From Argopecten irradians (Eukaryota; Mollusca; Bivalvia; Pectinida; Pectinidae): 64,000 bases of DNA. Position numbers and translations under genes: made by a program. Positions 11,276 through 24,400 of the stretch are shown here, one piece after another (the stretch's first letter is position 1; the number at the start of each line of letters is the position of its first letter). Location of the stretch: contig NC_091147.1 in NCBI RefSeq assembly GCF_041381155.1, positions 8,268,837-8,332,836 of the forward strand, written 5' to 3'. The notes below the pieces were generated by a model. It had not been told where the DNA came from, made no database searches, and saw only the letters and a program-made list of their open reading frames with translations.

Positions 11276-11985
11276 CTGTGATGTCCCGATATACACTACC
11301 CTAAATTTGCTGGTGATGTATCGATACACTGTGATGTCCCGATATACACTATCCTATTTTTGCTGGTGATGTATCGATACACTGTGATGTCCCGATATGC
11401 ACTACCCTAAATTTGTTGGTGATGTATCGATACACTGTGATGTGCCGATATACACTACCCTAAATTTGCTGGTGATGTATCGATACACTGTGATGTCCCG
11501 ATATGCACTACCCTAAACTGCTGGTGATGTATCGATACACTGTGATGTCCCGATATACACTACCCTAAATTTGCTGGTGATGTATCGATACACTGTGATG
11601 TTCCGATATACACTACCCTAAATTTGCTGGTGATGTATCGATACACTGTGATGTCCCGATATACACTATCCTAAATTTGCTGGTGATGTATCGATACACT
11701 GTGATGTCCCGATATACACTATCCTAAATTTGCTGGTGATGTATCGATACACTGTGATGTCCCGATATACACTACCCTAAATTTGCTGGTGATGTATCGA
11801 TACACTGTGATGTCCCGATATACACTACCCTAAATTTGCTGGTGATGTATCGATACACTGTGATGTCCCGATATACACTACCCTAAATTTGCTGATGATA
11901 TATCGATACACTGTAATGTCCCGATATACACTATCCTATTTTTTTTGGTGATGTATCGATACACTGTGATGTCCCGATATACATT
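11276..11985. repeat. 53-bp minisatellite, about 13-14 units
   Basis: Units of 53 bp carry TTGCTGGTGATG, the 12-bp palindrome TGTATCGATACA, CTGTGATGTCCCGATATACA and CTACCCTAAA. Variation is mild (point changes, short deletions, one ATATATCGATACA unit near 11900). It puts a perfect ATCGAT-centred palindrome at regular 53-bp steps. Not coding. Confidence 0.95.
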
Positions 11986-13299
11986 ACTCCAAACCCACAC
12001 CACCTTATACTACGGCGATGATCTGATATGTATTTTAACAATGCACCAATCAGTAGAGTATCTAATCCTAGTGACACCTTCTATTGTCGTGCGCGATAAC
12101 TGATCATAATTCAGACATTATTTCTAGGTCATTGGGTATATCTAATACAGCTGATGTATTCCTATTGTTTATAGGTTATTCATAACAATACACACTAAAG
12201 TCGACCCGTGCGAAACTTTCTGAGCATTCCTTACGTGCCCCTTATACATTGATCATTTAGAAGTACGTGTGAAAAAATGTCAGCTGAATTTACCCATGTT
12301 TAAACGAACGACAGACACTTGCGTATGTAAACATTCTATATGTCGAGTTATCGGGCATGGATTTATGGTTTCTAAAGTGTATATATAGGCATGTCAAGTC
12401 TATTTTTGCAATATTTTGAGTTGATATTTACCAACGACTTAACAATACTTAAGTGCTAGAACAGGTACTCCACTTTTCAAACGCGAAAAGGGCTTTTAAT
12501 ACGTTACAAGATTTACGTGTACTGGTATATTTACATGACTATATATAAAAAAACTTCATAAAGTTAAGGTGCCAAATTAAAAAATTGCTGGTTGATGAAA
12601 TTATGAATGACTATGATACTATTAGGCGTATTTTGATTATTACTGATAAGTGAAGTCGTTTACGCTGGGTTTTTTTTTTGTTGGTTTTTTTTTCATTTGG
12701 GCATACAAGTATACATTTTGGATTTTCATTCATAGATCCATTCCATAATACAGGCATCACAAATTGTAACCACCTGATTGAGGTTATATAACAATTTCGT
12801 ACTTGTAGCGGGTGAGATTACACTTTTTACTTTAAAGCAAATAGACAGTAGTCGGAGATAGTAGTAAGCTACTTAACCTTGCGTTAGTTAGCAGTAACTG
12901 AGAGAAGCATATTGCGGGTGTTCACCCGCCGATATTGGTGCGTACGCACGCATGTTTCAACAGAGAGGCGACTTAAGTTTGAGCCGGTATTCGGGCCATT
13001 CACTCCGATCTTCGCAATTGATCACGAAGACTTATAGTTTCATCACCAAGAAATAAAAAGTTAAAATATTCCTGGCCGATATTTCTATTGAACATTAAAG
13101 CTATCAGTGTAAAGGATTGATATTTTCGGTACTGTGGCGTTTTTAAATTCCCAACGTAAATGATAGATACACCTTTCGTCGATTGTCGGTTTATTTAAGC
13201 AAACGATATATCTATGTCTACTTGAACACCCACAAAAGAACTGTGTATATACACCCTAATATATCTTATTAGCTGTACATAACTGGAGCATACACCCCT
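11986..13299. other. Upstream region of the TRIM-type gene, no features supported
   Basis: AT-rich, with poly-T runs near 12670-12695 and a small GC palindrome GCGGGTGTTCACCCGC at about 12914. A promoter for the gene at 19946 probably lies here or in the next segment, but I see no core element I would defend. Confidence 0.3.
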
Positions 13300-13490
13300 G
13301 GTACTGCGTGTCCAAACTCGGCTGCCATTCCGCCCGGCAGTGTAGTAAAACGCCTGCACCAGTCACGGCGGGATTTTAACACACGACCTCCTAAGTTACA
13401 CTACTTGGCATGGCACCAACTTCTGTACATTCACTACGTTACACACACCTTACCTGTCCAATCTTACTCCGCCAGGACCAGTGATGAAAG
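13300..13490 (+). other. Probable 5' UTR exon of the TRIM-type gene (left border unknown)
   Basis: A GC-richer island in AT-rich DNA ending in a strong splice donor, AAAG|GTAAGTAAA, with the cut after 13490. It contains at least two upstream ATGs. One opens a 24-codon frame that stops within the exon; another (13484) would stop in the next exon. If it is the first exon of the gene at 19946, the leader carries uORFs. The transcription start was not determined, and linkage to the downstream gene is inferred from splice signals only. Confidence 0.4.
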
Positions 13491-15787
13491 GTAAGTAAAC
13501 CTTTTACCAATTTTCGATTTTTCTCCAAATATTTACCTTGTTCAATGATATATCTATGCGTTTAAGTGCAAATATTAATTATTTAGGAGGCAACTATCAA
13601 TAAACACAGTTTTCTGCGTTACAAACCAATTACACGGACAGTTAGTGATACTATGATGAAGGCTTCACGTGGAGTCATCAAAGAACAATTATTGGTTCAT
13701 TATTTCAACTATGAAAACTAATAGATACATGAAATCGGTTATATGTTGAATAATGCACTTACAAGAAAACAAAAATAGACGCTTTTAAATACAGTCATGT
13801 TTTTTCTTATTTATAAATACCTGAACATCTTCTATGATTAAGGATAAAAACTCATATATAATAGAGATACATGTAAACTAATTAACATTGCCAAGCCAGG
13901 CTAACAATATCATTTTTTCATGTATTTTCTTGTTGGAGTGCCTTGAGTGGGACGACCTATTTGATAGCACCATGGTGTTTGTACTCCGCAGTTGAAAGAC
14001 GTTATGCATCAGTGTCTTTTACCCGATCTCGTTCCCATACATCAGCTTCATCTTGCAATATACCTAAGGACATTGGATTCATTGTAAATGCTAGAAATTA
14101 CAGAAAGATGTGAATTATACATTTGTATTTTTTTTATATAATTCCCAGTGCTTTGTTGAATCTCACACTTATCGTCAGTCTACATCCTGGTCTTTCGTTC
14201 CACTTACTACATGTACTAGCCGCATCCATATGTCTATCATTAAATTAATTTTCGAAACACAGAACACAATGGATTCCAAGTTCTGCATAAACACCAGTAA
14301 GATTTGTTAGTTTCAATGTTTAAAGTATTTTAACAAATCTGTTTGGAATTTCTTTTGTTTGGTATTATTTTTCATTAACATTTGAATAAATAAAATGTTA
14401 GAAGATTATCCCGAGTCGTGAATGGCTTCACCAATACATCATACAACTGGTATGGAAAGAACAAAGAGAATTCACGTGAAGTGGCTTACTACAGTTGTAC
14501 ATTAGCTAACCAAAGCTATAGCTCACGGTCAAAGAATTAAATACTCTTCAGCTTATACTATTTATTCTAATAAATGTTTAAAAGGATTTCACAAATACAC
14601 GCGGCATAAGAGGATAGAGCACACATGAGTAGCTACAACATTAAATAAGGCTATTTCAGTGGAACTTAAATTAAATATATAAATAATAAAAATACGATGA
14701 ATTGAGCTGACGCAAAGTTTTAGCTGATTTGTAGTCGATACTATTTAACAGTACAAAAGCATGTAATTTGATCTACATAGCGTATACACAGATTTGGTAT
14801 GTACAACAATTCATCAATATCATACATACTAAAATGAGATCTTAGGCATTAAGATTTTTAATAGGAAGGATTATTGAGATCTTCCGGGTTCCTTCATAAA
14901 GCTTGGGGGAAACTGATGGTTGATGAATTTTCAAATTAAATTTTATCAACAAACAATAGCAAAAGTTATGTCAGCTTCCTAAATCGTCGCGAAAAAATAT
15001 TATAATTGATTTAAAGCTTTGTTAGAATCACCAGATTACCTTTGCGAAGATGAAAGTGAAAAATATGTGAAGATGAGAAAAAGTTCTTACTTACTTTAAT
15101 TAAATAGTCTAGTAAATATATTTGATAAAGAGATAATTAATGGTTAAGCTAACAAGTCTTTAAATTAAAGTTCGATCAAAGTTTATAATCAATAAGTCGT
15201 GTGTGAGGTATGCTGTACATGCCTCGTGCCTCTGTTGATACGTATCGAAAGATGATACGACAAACCCTGTCTATATGGCATTATATAAATAAAGGGACTG
15301 TAAATACAAACCTTAATTACTGTTATGTTGTATACACAACATTCTTCTCAGTACGGAACACTGCACTTCGATAAAATGCCTTAAAAATAAAGTACCGTAT
15401 TTGTCCATTGATGTTTAATGATATTTACATCGGTCTCTGTAAGGATTTATAATCAACCTGTCAAAATTGCTATTGAAGCTGTGATTATGTGAATAAAAGT
15501 ATTCCAATACTAAAAATCTAATGATAGAGAAGGTACCTATATCGGGCAATCTGTCTTTGTATGTTTGATAACGTACACACCTCATTCTTCGGCGACACCT
15601 CTATCTTAATATTGACGTATCCGTGTATTGTTAATACTAAAGTAAAGATCTGTACTGGAGTATAGACAAGATATAAACTGGAAAGAAAACAAAGCCGTAA
15701 AATAGGTCAGGTGTAAGTGTCACAGACACCTTTAAGGAGAAGGGTTTAACAGTGTTGTGACTGGGGCTATAAAGACCTGGTATAGAT
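13491..15787. other. Likely first intron, no features supported
   Basis: Long AT-rich stretch with no domain-bearing open frame. Probably intronic, if the 13490 donor and 17188 acceptor are real. Confidence 0.3.
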
Positions 15788-16151
15788 TTGGTTTGATTAG
15801 CTTAACGTCCTATTAACAGCCAGGGTCATTTAAGGACGTGCCAGGTTTGTTGGTGGAGGAAAGCCGGCGTACCCGGAGAAAAACCACCGATCAGCGGTCA
15901 GTACCTGGCAACTGCCCCACATGGGATTCGTACTCGCGACCCAGAGGTGGAGGGCTGTGGTATATTCGGTACATCGACTCGCCAGACCAAGGGGCAGTAT
16001 GCGGTATACTCGGCCCTACCAAGTGGGCAGAGGTGGAGGGCTGTGGTAATATGTCGGTACATCTTAACCACTCGGGACCCAGAGGTGGAGGGCATGTGAG
16101 GGCACTCGGCACAGTGGTAGGCATATGTCGGTACATCTTAACCACTCGGCC
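15788..16151 (-). mobile_element. tRNA-derived SINE with a multiplied head, 13-bp TSD
   Basis: On the - strand, GGTGGCCGAGTGGTTAAG is a tRNA A-box-like head. It is followed by a B-box-like stretch (GGGTCGCGAGTACGAATCCC), a conserved body ending GGCTGTTAATAGGACGTTAA, and a tail. The sequence ACCTGGTATAGAT flanks both sides (15775-15787 and 16152-16164), a target duplication. The head portion, with CATCTTAACCACTCGG and GAGGTGGAGGGC motifs, occurs about three times in degraded form, so the copy is longer than usual. Open frames across it are incidental. The same family occurs at 24836-25031, 36841-37003 and 62965-63045. Confidence 0.88.
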
Positions 16152-16164
16152 ACCTGGTATAGAT

Positions 16165-17187
16165 CTATTTCCGTGTCTAACATAACAGCTACTAGTCCAA
16201 TAACTTACAAATAGATTTATCAACTCCGTGATAACTTATAAAGGCTTTGTGTGATATTCAATTACTTTTGACTTAATAAAATCTTGCCAATAAAATTTGT
16301 TTAAATGAAATAATTAAAATAATATTTTTAAAGTAATAATATATTGGCGAACGAAAAAGAGCCTGCAGATTGTAAAAACAAATATTCGAAAAAAGAGCTT
16401 GCATAATTGCAGGAAAGACCCTTTCTCCTTCTTTCTCCTTCTTTCTCCTGCAACGATGATATGATAGCTTAATTCATACGCGAACTGTTCGGTATTAAAA
16501 GTGTGAAATGGTACTTAAATTTTGAATTCACACTAATAACCACAAGGTGCTATCTGACCTAGTACAAGACGTATTGTACCATTTTGTGACATCAATCAAT
16601 CTGTCACAGGTCTACCTAAATTGACCGACAATGAAACCTAAAATCTTGTGGTCATTCTACCGCTAGCCCTTCTCATCTGATTATCAAATGACCATTGTCG
16701 TTATTAGGACGATAGTCAAATTCACATTTAAAAAATCTGGTTTTTATTTTCATTGTGTTATGAAAAACATGTTTGCAAGTTTGCAAAAACAAATTTTAAC
16801 ATGATGAAATTTAAAAAAAAAAATAACATTACAATAATGTCGATTTTCATGGAAGAAAAAGAAAACTGCCAATCAGAAAGTTATATTTCGTATGAAAAAA
16901 TGTTACAATGAGTCGTGTATAAACATTATGTCTTGTCTATTGTTACCTTACATGATCCCCTTATTATTGAAACAGATTTTCTCTCGTTTTTTATTCACAT
17001 CATTTATATAAAACATGTCTACATACACCTAATTATTATGTAATACAGTGAACGCGGGCTTGATTGAACACAAAAAGTTTCTATAATGGAAATCTCAACA
17101 AACCCCCACATTGTAAAGCTCTTTATTTCCATTTTGACGTAATGAAATGGCCGAAGTATACTAAATACACTTAATAAATTGTTGTAG
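16165..17187. other. Intronic stretch with a short CTTTCTC microsatellite
   Basis: A run of TTCTCCTTC units lies at about 16421-16450. Otherwise AT-rich with no supported feature. Confidence 0.35.
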
Positions 17188-17278
17188 GGTCTAACCAAGT
17201 CGCCGATGAATACAGGCTATCAGAGGTTTGACTTCCGTCGTGCTGGGTATCCAGGAGACACTCTGGCCTCCGTCAAAG
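17188..17278 (+). other. Probable second 5' UTR exon of the TRIM-type gene
   Basis: Bordered by an acceptor (TTGTTGTAG|G) and a strong donor (CAAAG|GTATGTAC). It has better base composition than its flanks. It contains an ATG at 17204 whose frame, if spliced to 19931, would run out of frame across the main start codon and stop just after it. That is a third potential uORF. Supported by splice signals only. Confidence 0.5.
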
Positions 17279-18258
17279 GTATGTACAATTTGAATTCATC
17301 TGTATTGACCTACCATTTTACCTACCTGGAGGAACTATAAGGCATCGTTTGTACAACGCTGATAAAGAATGTTAGGCAATCAAGGAATTCCATTGTTCGT
17401 ATTTATGCAGGTGTGTGTATAAGATTACATATCGCGTAGATTAAGGGGTGTTTGTCAATTGGTTCAATACACAAGACCGAACCAGAAACACAAACTTTCG
17501 TAGCCGTATATATGGCTCTTCGTTTATTTACTTAAAGTAATTTAACTTCATTATGAAGACTGGCGTAACAATGTATTTCAAATAGTTCCAACTCTAAAGC
17601 ACTGTATTTTAAATCTTATATAAACAACTATCAATATGTATAATTATGTATGTGTAACACAACTTTCTTATCATCGTCATTGGGATATGTAGACAAATAC
17701 ATTAACAAGGCTATTGGTACGTCTACTACAAAAGGATAAACTTCACAAATGTTATTTCATTTCATAGTTTTATTTCGTTTTCTCGTTACCGAAAGCAAAT
17801 TTTGAAGTATAAAATCTCCCGACTATTTCGAACTAACGTTTGATGAATCTTTAAAACGTATTTTCAGTGAATTTGACCCATTTGTTACATTTTGACTGAA
17901 ACAAGTATAAATCATCTCCCCTTTGTTGAAAGTTCTCCATAGGGATCGCTTTATAAACCCAATCGATAAAAATATCATTTATTATGAAATAGGTTTGATA
18001 TTCAGTTAATCTTTGATAAATCATTCACCAATGTACTATTGAAACAAATCAACTACTCTAGTTTCAGTAACAAGAACCATAAACATTTAGATACATTAAT
18101 ATAATGTTACTCTCCTTAAACCAAGCATTTCGGAAGAGGAATCCCCGTTAAGTCCTGATATGACAAAGTAATTGCGTATTAATTGTTACATTTTCTTACA
18201 ATCCGGTCATAATTACAAAGCAATCGCAAACAATTTTTTTTAAATTAACTTAAATCAA
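17279..18258. other. Intronic stretch, nothing recognised
   Basis: AT-rich, no long open frame and no repeat matching the rest of the window. Confidence 0.35.
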
Positions 18259-18625
18259 TAAAGATGCTCCACCGCCGACAGGGCATAAATTGTGTTCATC
18301 ATTTGAACAATAACTGGTGTTTAATCATGTATATATATATGTCTAATTAACACTAAAAATAATGAAAAAAAAAATTTTTTGCCTTTAGTGCATGGGCATT
18401 CAGTACTTCATTCCATATAAGATATAGTACCACGGAATTTTTTCGAGATGCAATTAATTATTTTTTTATATTTTTAACTTAAAAATAAAAACCGAAGCTC
18501 AAACTTTTCAATGGTGGTAATGGTGTAAAGTGAGTAACTTTTGTAAGTGAAGAAAAATACTAAATCTTCTGCTCCTGTTTTTGATAGTGAACATATACCA
18601 TTTGTCAGCGGTGGAGAATCTTTAA
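18259..18625. mobile_element. TTAA MITE family A copy 2
   Basis: Begins AAAGATGCTCCACCGCCGAC and ends GTCAGCGGTGGAGAATCTTT, followed by AA completing TTAA. It is collinear with 3521-3884, sharing CATTTGAACAATAA, CATTCCATATA and TTTTCAATGGTGGTAATGG blocks. It sits in the presumed 5' UTR intron of the TRIM-type gene. Confidence 0.88.
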
Positions 18626-18689
18626 AGAAAGATGATGCCACAAGTGTTCTAAAAAGTTCATACTAGCAGCAAATGTTTACCAATCAGGA

Positions 18690-19022
18690 TCATCTCAAGT
18701 CATCTCGACATTCCCTCAAGTCATCTCGACATTCCCTCAAGTCCTCGACATTCCTCAGTCATCTCGACATTCCTCAAGTCAACTCGACATTCCCTCAAGT
18801 CAGTCATCTCGACATTCCCTCAAGTCATCTCAACTCGACATTCCCTCAATCTCGACATCCTCAAGTCTCGACATATTCGCTCCCTCAAGTCATCTAGTCA
18901 GTCATCTCACATTCCCTCAAGTCATCTCGACATTCCCTCAAGTCATCTCGACATTCCCTCAAGTCATCTCGACATTCCCTCAAGTCATCTCGACATTCCT
19001 TCAAGTCATCTCGACATTCCGA
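18690..19022. repeat. 21-bp minisatellite with variable deletions
   Basis: Core TCATCTCGACATTCCCTCAAG repeated about 15 times. The left half is scrambled by deletions (18745-18900) and the right half nearly perfect. The open frame at 18673 is a by-product of the 21-bp period. Confidence 0.93.
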
Positions 19023-19930
19023 GTGTGTTTTTCCAGGTCATACACCATACACCACAGTCCTTAACTGTGAACGCCAACTATCCAATTCATTGGAAGCCTT
19101 GTCACCTGTATATACCAGTGAAAACTATTTAATCCGAAGGACACGCGCATTTTCTATTTCAAATAGATTTTTGTGTTGCTTGTATATGGTCGCATTAAAA
19201 TTCATCAAAAACGTAATCACACATGTTAAATTATTTTTACTTTCTTTTGCCGTCACTCTCGTGTCTCAGGGACATGATCAATCAAAAACATCTATACTGA
19301 CAACTATTCACTGAAGTTGAATATGATCTCAATGATAAGAGTTGATAAATAGAACTATCCATTTTAGGTCATTTAAATACATAGTCAACAGAATATACTG
19401 CACTTCTTCCATTGAACGTCACTCCTTATATCTAAAACTTCCTCATGTAAATTTGTTATACGTTTAAATTTATCTGACCATTTTCATAAGTGTTTAATTA
19501 AACAGATATTTTAAAAATGGTGTTTACTTATAGAAGATTTAAACAGGCTTTTAATGACCTACTTATCCATCTGACACATAGTAGAGAGATGAGTACGTAC
19601 TGTATAACTTGACTAGAACTCATTAAATGTAAATTACGTCTACGCAGGAACCATCATTATGTTTTGCTTACAAGTATCAACATGTAATTAATTAGGTTTA
19701 ATAATTCAATTTTGCTGTCAGTATGGGTTCTTTGCTGTCCTGCAATACTCCAAAGAGGCAGACCTAGAGTGAACATTTTTTGATAGGACAAAACACGACA
19801 TTAAACAAAGGGAAAACGGGTTTTCAGTGCTGCCGTTTCGTACATTTTGTTCAATATGCTGATATATGAATTATTGCTGTAGAAAAACACAAGCACTAAA
19901 TCACTCCGAAATGTTTCTCTTTATTTGCAG
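19023..19930. other. End of the 5' UTR intron
   Basis: AT-rich, ending in a good acceptor (TTTCTCTTTATTTGCAG) at 19930. A degraded AAAACACGACATTAAAC near 19788 resembles a SINE tail but is too short to call. Confidence 0.4.
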
Positions 19931-19945
19931 TTGACGATCTGAACA

Positions 19946-21476
19946 ATGGAGGAAGTGAGCGATGAGGTAGTCGTGTGTACCGTCTGCTCCAAGGAGTACG
20001 ACAATGATAAACGTGTACCGCGGGTTCTCCTCTGTCTTCATTCCTGTTGCTCTTCGTGTTTGGACGACCTAACAGTAAAACGTGAAATAGAGTGTCCGAA
20101 ATGTAAGACAAGACACGAGTCAAGTAACGAATCAAGTACCGACTTCCCTGTGGATAGTGCCTCTAGGAATTTGGTCGATTTTCTCCGCGTCCAGCGGAAG
20201 CCTACAGAGATTCCGTGTACTGATTGTCCGGACGAGGACCTCGCGGAAACATTTTGCAAAGAATGTTTTGTGTTTATGTGCGGTGTATGCTCGAACGCTC
20301 ACAAGAGAACCCAGTTAACGAGAAAGCACGCTATCACAGCAGTAGCTGACTTACAGGATTATGGACTTGACGAGTTCCACAGGCGTGATACATGTGATAA
20401 ACCTGGTCACGAAGATCAGGTCTACACGTTTTACTGTGATCGAAGAGGATGTGATAGGCCAGTCTGCACATTGTGTGCCGTTTGTGATCATAACCAGACG
20501 AACGGCCATCTTATCAGAAACCTAACGGACGTGTACGAAGATAGTAAAACTGTTGTAGAGAGTGTGGTTCGTGAACTAAACACTAAGGAAAGCCCCGTTA
20601 CAGAATCTATCGACATCCTCCAGCGTCTTCTAGATGACCTCGAAGAAAAGGAAAATGAGATCGATGAAGAAATTGATACAACTTTCAACAATCTTGCCCA
20701 ATTAGTCAACGATAGGAGAAGCCAACTCCATAGGGAGCTAGAGAATCAGTGTTTGTCAAAGAAAAAGGACCTTCAACAAAAGTTACAACATTTGAAGTCG
20801 TATGCCGGAAATGTTCAAACTGCCAACGAGTTCGTATCTCGTGCCATATCCTACACTAATGCGACAGAATTTCTTCATCTGAAAAATACTATCTTAAAAC
20901 GACTTTTAGAGCTCAAAAATTTATCTTTTACTGCACCTACCAAAGAAGACGTGACACTGCGGTTCTACCAGAATCTCAATGAAGAATCATTTGTACAACT
21001 TATAAAAAGTATAGGAGTTGTAACGTCTCGGGAAAAAGTGCCGCCGATGAACACATCTCCACCAAGTCCCCCGGAAAAGGACATCACCAAACAAGAAGAG
21101 CCAGAGAAGTTGTCAAGATCATTCAACAAATATGCACCCTCTGATCGGTCAGCATTCCAACGCCAAATAAGTCAGTCAAATCCCGCTGAGAAGCCGTTAT
21201 TTCCCAGACAGATTAGTGCACCAAACCCTGTGGTTGACAAACCAGTGTATCAGAAGCAAGTAAGTGTTCCAAGTCCAGTTGAAAAACCAGTCTTCCAAAG
21301 GCAGAGCAGCGTTCCGTTAGATCACGGACTGAAAGATGCCAGACAGAGTGTGAGAGATGACATCATAGCGACTCGCCAGTCACGACAACAGCAGATACCA
21401 CCAACAGTCAATGGAATTTCTGGCGATGGTCACCCGGGAGACAAATCCCCTAGTGGCAGAGTTGGCTCGCAGACAG
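19946..21476 (+). CDS. TRIM-type gene, coding exon 1 (RING, B-boxes, coiled coil, linker)
   Basis: The exon starts at the acceptor at 19930 with 15 nt of UTR. It encodes residues 1-510 plus one base. The donor is ACAG|GTAACT after 21476; read through, the frame would add only a few residues and stop at 21494-21496. The linker repeats, seen near codons 400-460, share the core RQIS or KQVS followed by (A/V/S)(P)NPV or PSPVEKP. That suggests internal duplication of about 17-19 residues. Confidence 0.9.
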
Positions 21477-24400
21477 GTAACTTCCAATATTTATGAACTT
21501 TAACATTCTCTTTCATATCACGTTGAAATGTACATTGCTACTGCAATTGTCAAATTAATTTAAAAATCCAACAAAAAAAAATTACAATATTGAAAGATTT
21601 GTTACCTTAAGGTGGCATATATAAATAAATCGTCCACGGAATAATAGTGTTTTCTCAATGACAAATGCTTGATTTAAGTTTCACAGCGACATTTTCATAA
21701 CACTTATAATGATGACAGGCATAGACGAGAAACGTCATATATAGAGTTTGAGTATCCACGTTCCTTTTCAGAATACTGTGATTGAATTAAATTAATGTTT
21801 CTTTTATTTTGACCTAGGCCCAGCGAAGCCTAATGGCGATCTACAAAGGAAGCTCAGACCAGCCCCAGCAAATCTCTTCAAAGGTGGCGACAGCAAACCA
21901 GCACCCATTGGGCTGGGAGATTTTCTCAGTACGTAACGAAACTCTACAGATTTTTATTTTTCATTTCTTTTTTTCTTCTTCAATATTTAATCAGAGCAAA
22001 AGGAGTCGTAGAAGAAAAATGCAATGCCTAATTATGAGAAAGTATAGTCTGCAAGTCTATGGAACAATCAATTAACTTAAGTGATTGACTTCAAAAAATA
22101 GAAATGTGCTCATTTACTAATGTACTTTCATGAAAGACATTCTTCGCATTTAACTCATTGTAACCTTCCATAATTTCTTAAAGATATGAAAACATTTACT
22201 CTGTTACATATTATATTCTATCTTTTCTAACTTTGCATAGACAACTCTTCTATTTCCTCACTAATTGTGAGAGATGATTCATATGCATAGCGTTCTATGA
22301 ATATCGAATTCTTGTTTGCAAATAAGACGCACGACCTTTTGTCCCGAAAAGATGCATACGTACTATTGTATGTATGCACACAGAAATCGTGTTTACAGTA
22401 AATTTTCAACACGAATCTTTAAATGATGTAAACAGACTAACATAAAATAAGTATTGTTCGGAATAGAAAACGTATCAATTGATCAAAATATTCTCAAACA
22501 ATAAGTTGAAATCTTTAACTTTAATGTTCATTCACCAAATAACAAACGACTTTTGAATTATTTACTAGCTCGATGTCGATAAGAAATTATCGGTCGTGAG
22601 TCCACAGTTTTGTGTAATATATCAATTGTTTGAACTTATTCCACTGCTAGTACCTATATTCTGTTATTTCATCTGACGTATCGCAATCACTAGTTTAACC
22701 CTATCAAATAATCATGTCATTATAATCTCGACTGAAGATTCATTTTTGTTTCTTTCAACATTTTTCTTTCTTCTTGTCTGTCATATATCATTGCACTTCA
22801 CAGAGGATCTAGAATGCAAGGGCGAACTTCCCGTTCGGATGGGAGTTGGTATGTATGAGAGAAGATAGATCTGTTATTATAGCGCTTACAATGGTTGGTA
22901 ACAACGATACTGGTCTGCTCAAAGAATTAGAAGACGTGAATTAAAAAAATCAAAATGTAGCATCTGTCAAAAAAGTTACATTAACCTAGTGTTATAGTAG
23001 GTACTGCAAACTTACTTATGGTCGCGAGTGATTTATTTTCGCGAGTATCGCAGCCGATAGTACGAATTTACGAAAATATATACACAAAAAGTAATTAACT
23101 AAGATAACAATACCATGTTTTGCCTGTGAATTGCAAAATCAAATCGCTATAAAAATGTCGTTGGACATGAAATCGCGAAATCATGTCGGTGCGAAAAAAG
23201 TTAATATTCAGTGATATCTTATTTTCTGAATTCTTTGAACAACCAATTAATATGTTAGTTACTAATATACCGTATTATTTTAAATAAAAAACACTGATAG
23301 TAATCAACCATCATGGGGGTTAATTGGTAGGGAAGAATACAAGTTGTGCCAGAATAAAAGAAAATATTTGATATAATAAATTGTAATTTTCAATTTTGCT
23401 TGAATAAAATTCAGATTTTGAAGAGGAAGGTAAGTTGTAGCTTTGAGCTTGAACAAGAGGGTGTTTATTTTGAGTGAAATTTGAATGGTAAAAGAGGTTG
23501 GGTTTTATTGGAAATAATACGGTGACGGCATTTTCATGATTTTGGCTGAGTAGAACGACCCCTGTTTCGGTGATGTATTTTGACACCGTATACGTGGAGT
23601 AGAACTTTTGTTTCAATGTTGTTTTCAGTGTCAAAAGTTTTTAAATGTCTTCGTGTAGTGCGAGTGTTTGCCAATAGATTAGAATGGTGTGCTTCGTCTA
23701 GACTATTGTCCTATACTCACAATTCAAGAATAAAATGCAGTTATTTTATTAACGAGTCAAATATACATGTTTAAATAAAAACACCAAAGGTTTTGAAATA
23801 AAAAAGATACGTAGAAATATACTTAGTTTTACTTAGTTTATTCTGAACGCATGCACTATATGTGTGCCTCTATATTCAGATCGTAGTTCATATATATATT
23901 ATAACAATAACTTAAAATGACTTGTATGGTACTGCTCTAAACTGAAGGTATCATGCTTCTCCCGTAATCATAATAGGATCTGATTAAAATTTTGACCCTT
24001 ATAACCTTTCGTTCAATATAGGATCTAACAACATCCCATAAGGGGCCATCAATCGAAATCGCCATTTCGTCCCAGCATATATTTAAAATTAAGCTTTGTT
24101 GTGCTCTTTGGGCGAGATGACTACGTACACCAAAATAGCTCTGACAGCATTTTCAAACAGTTTCGTCCCCTGAATTTCACTGTCAAGATTTTGCAGACAG
24201 CAATTTGATGAGCAATTTTCAAAGGCCACCAGGTCGTGACACATAATGGGATGTTGTCAGTTCCTCGAATCAAAAACAGTGATAATAGGTATATGTATTT
24301 GAATCAGATAGAAATTAAACACATAATGTGGGTGATCCTGTAGAACCAAAGACTTTACTTCTACACATCACAACCTTGACTTATATCGTTTACCCAAAGA

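Noticed and set aside
16120..16151. tRNA gene on the - strand
   Set aside because: The A-box-like head belongs to a SINE with its own body, tail and target duplication.
15838..16223. 115- and 110-codon frames on both strands
   Set aside because: They lie inside the SINE and encode nothing recognisable.
21833..22075. 80-codon frame as a separate gene
   Set aside because: It overlaps coding exon 2 in another frame and then runs into intron.
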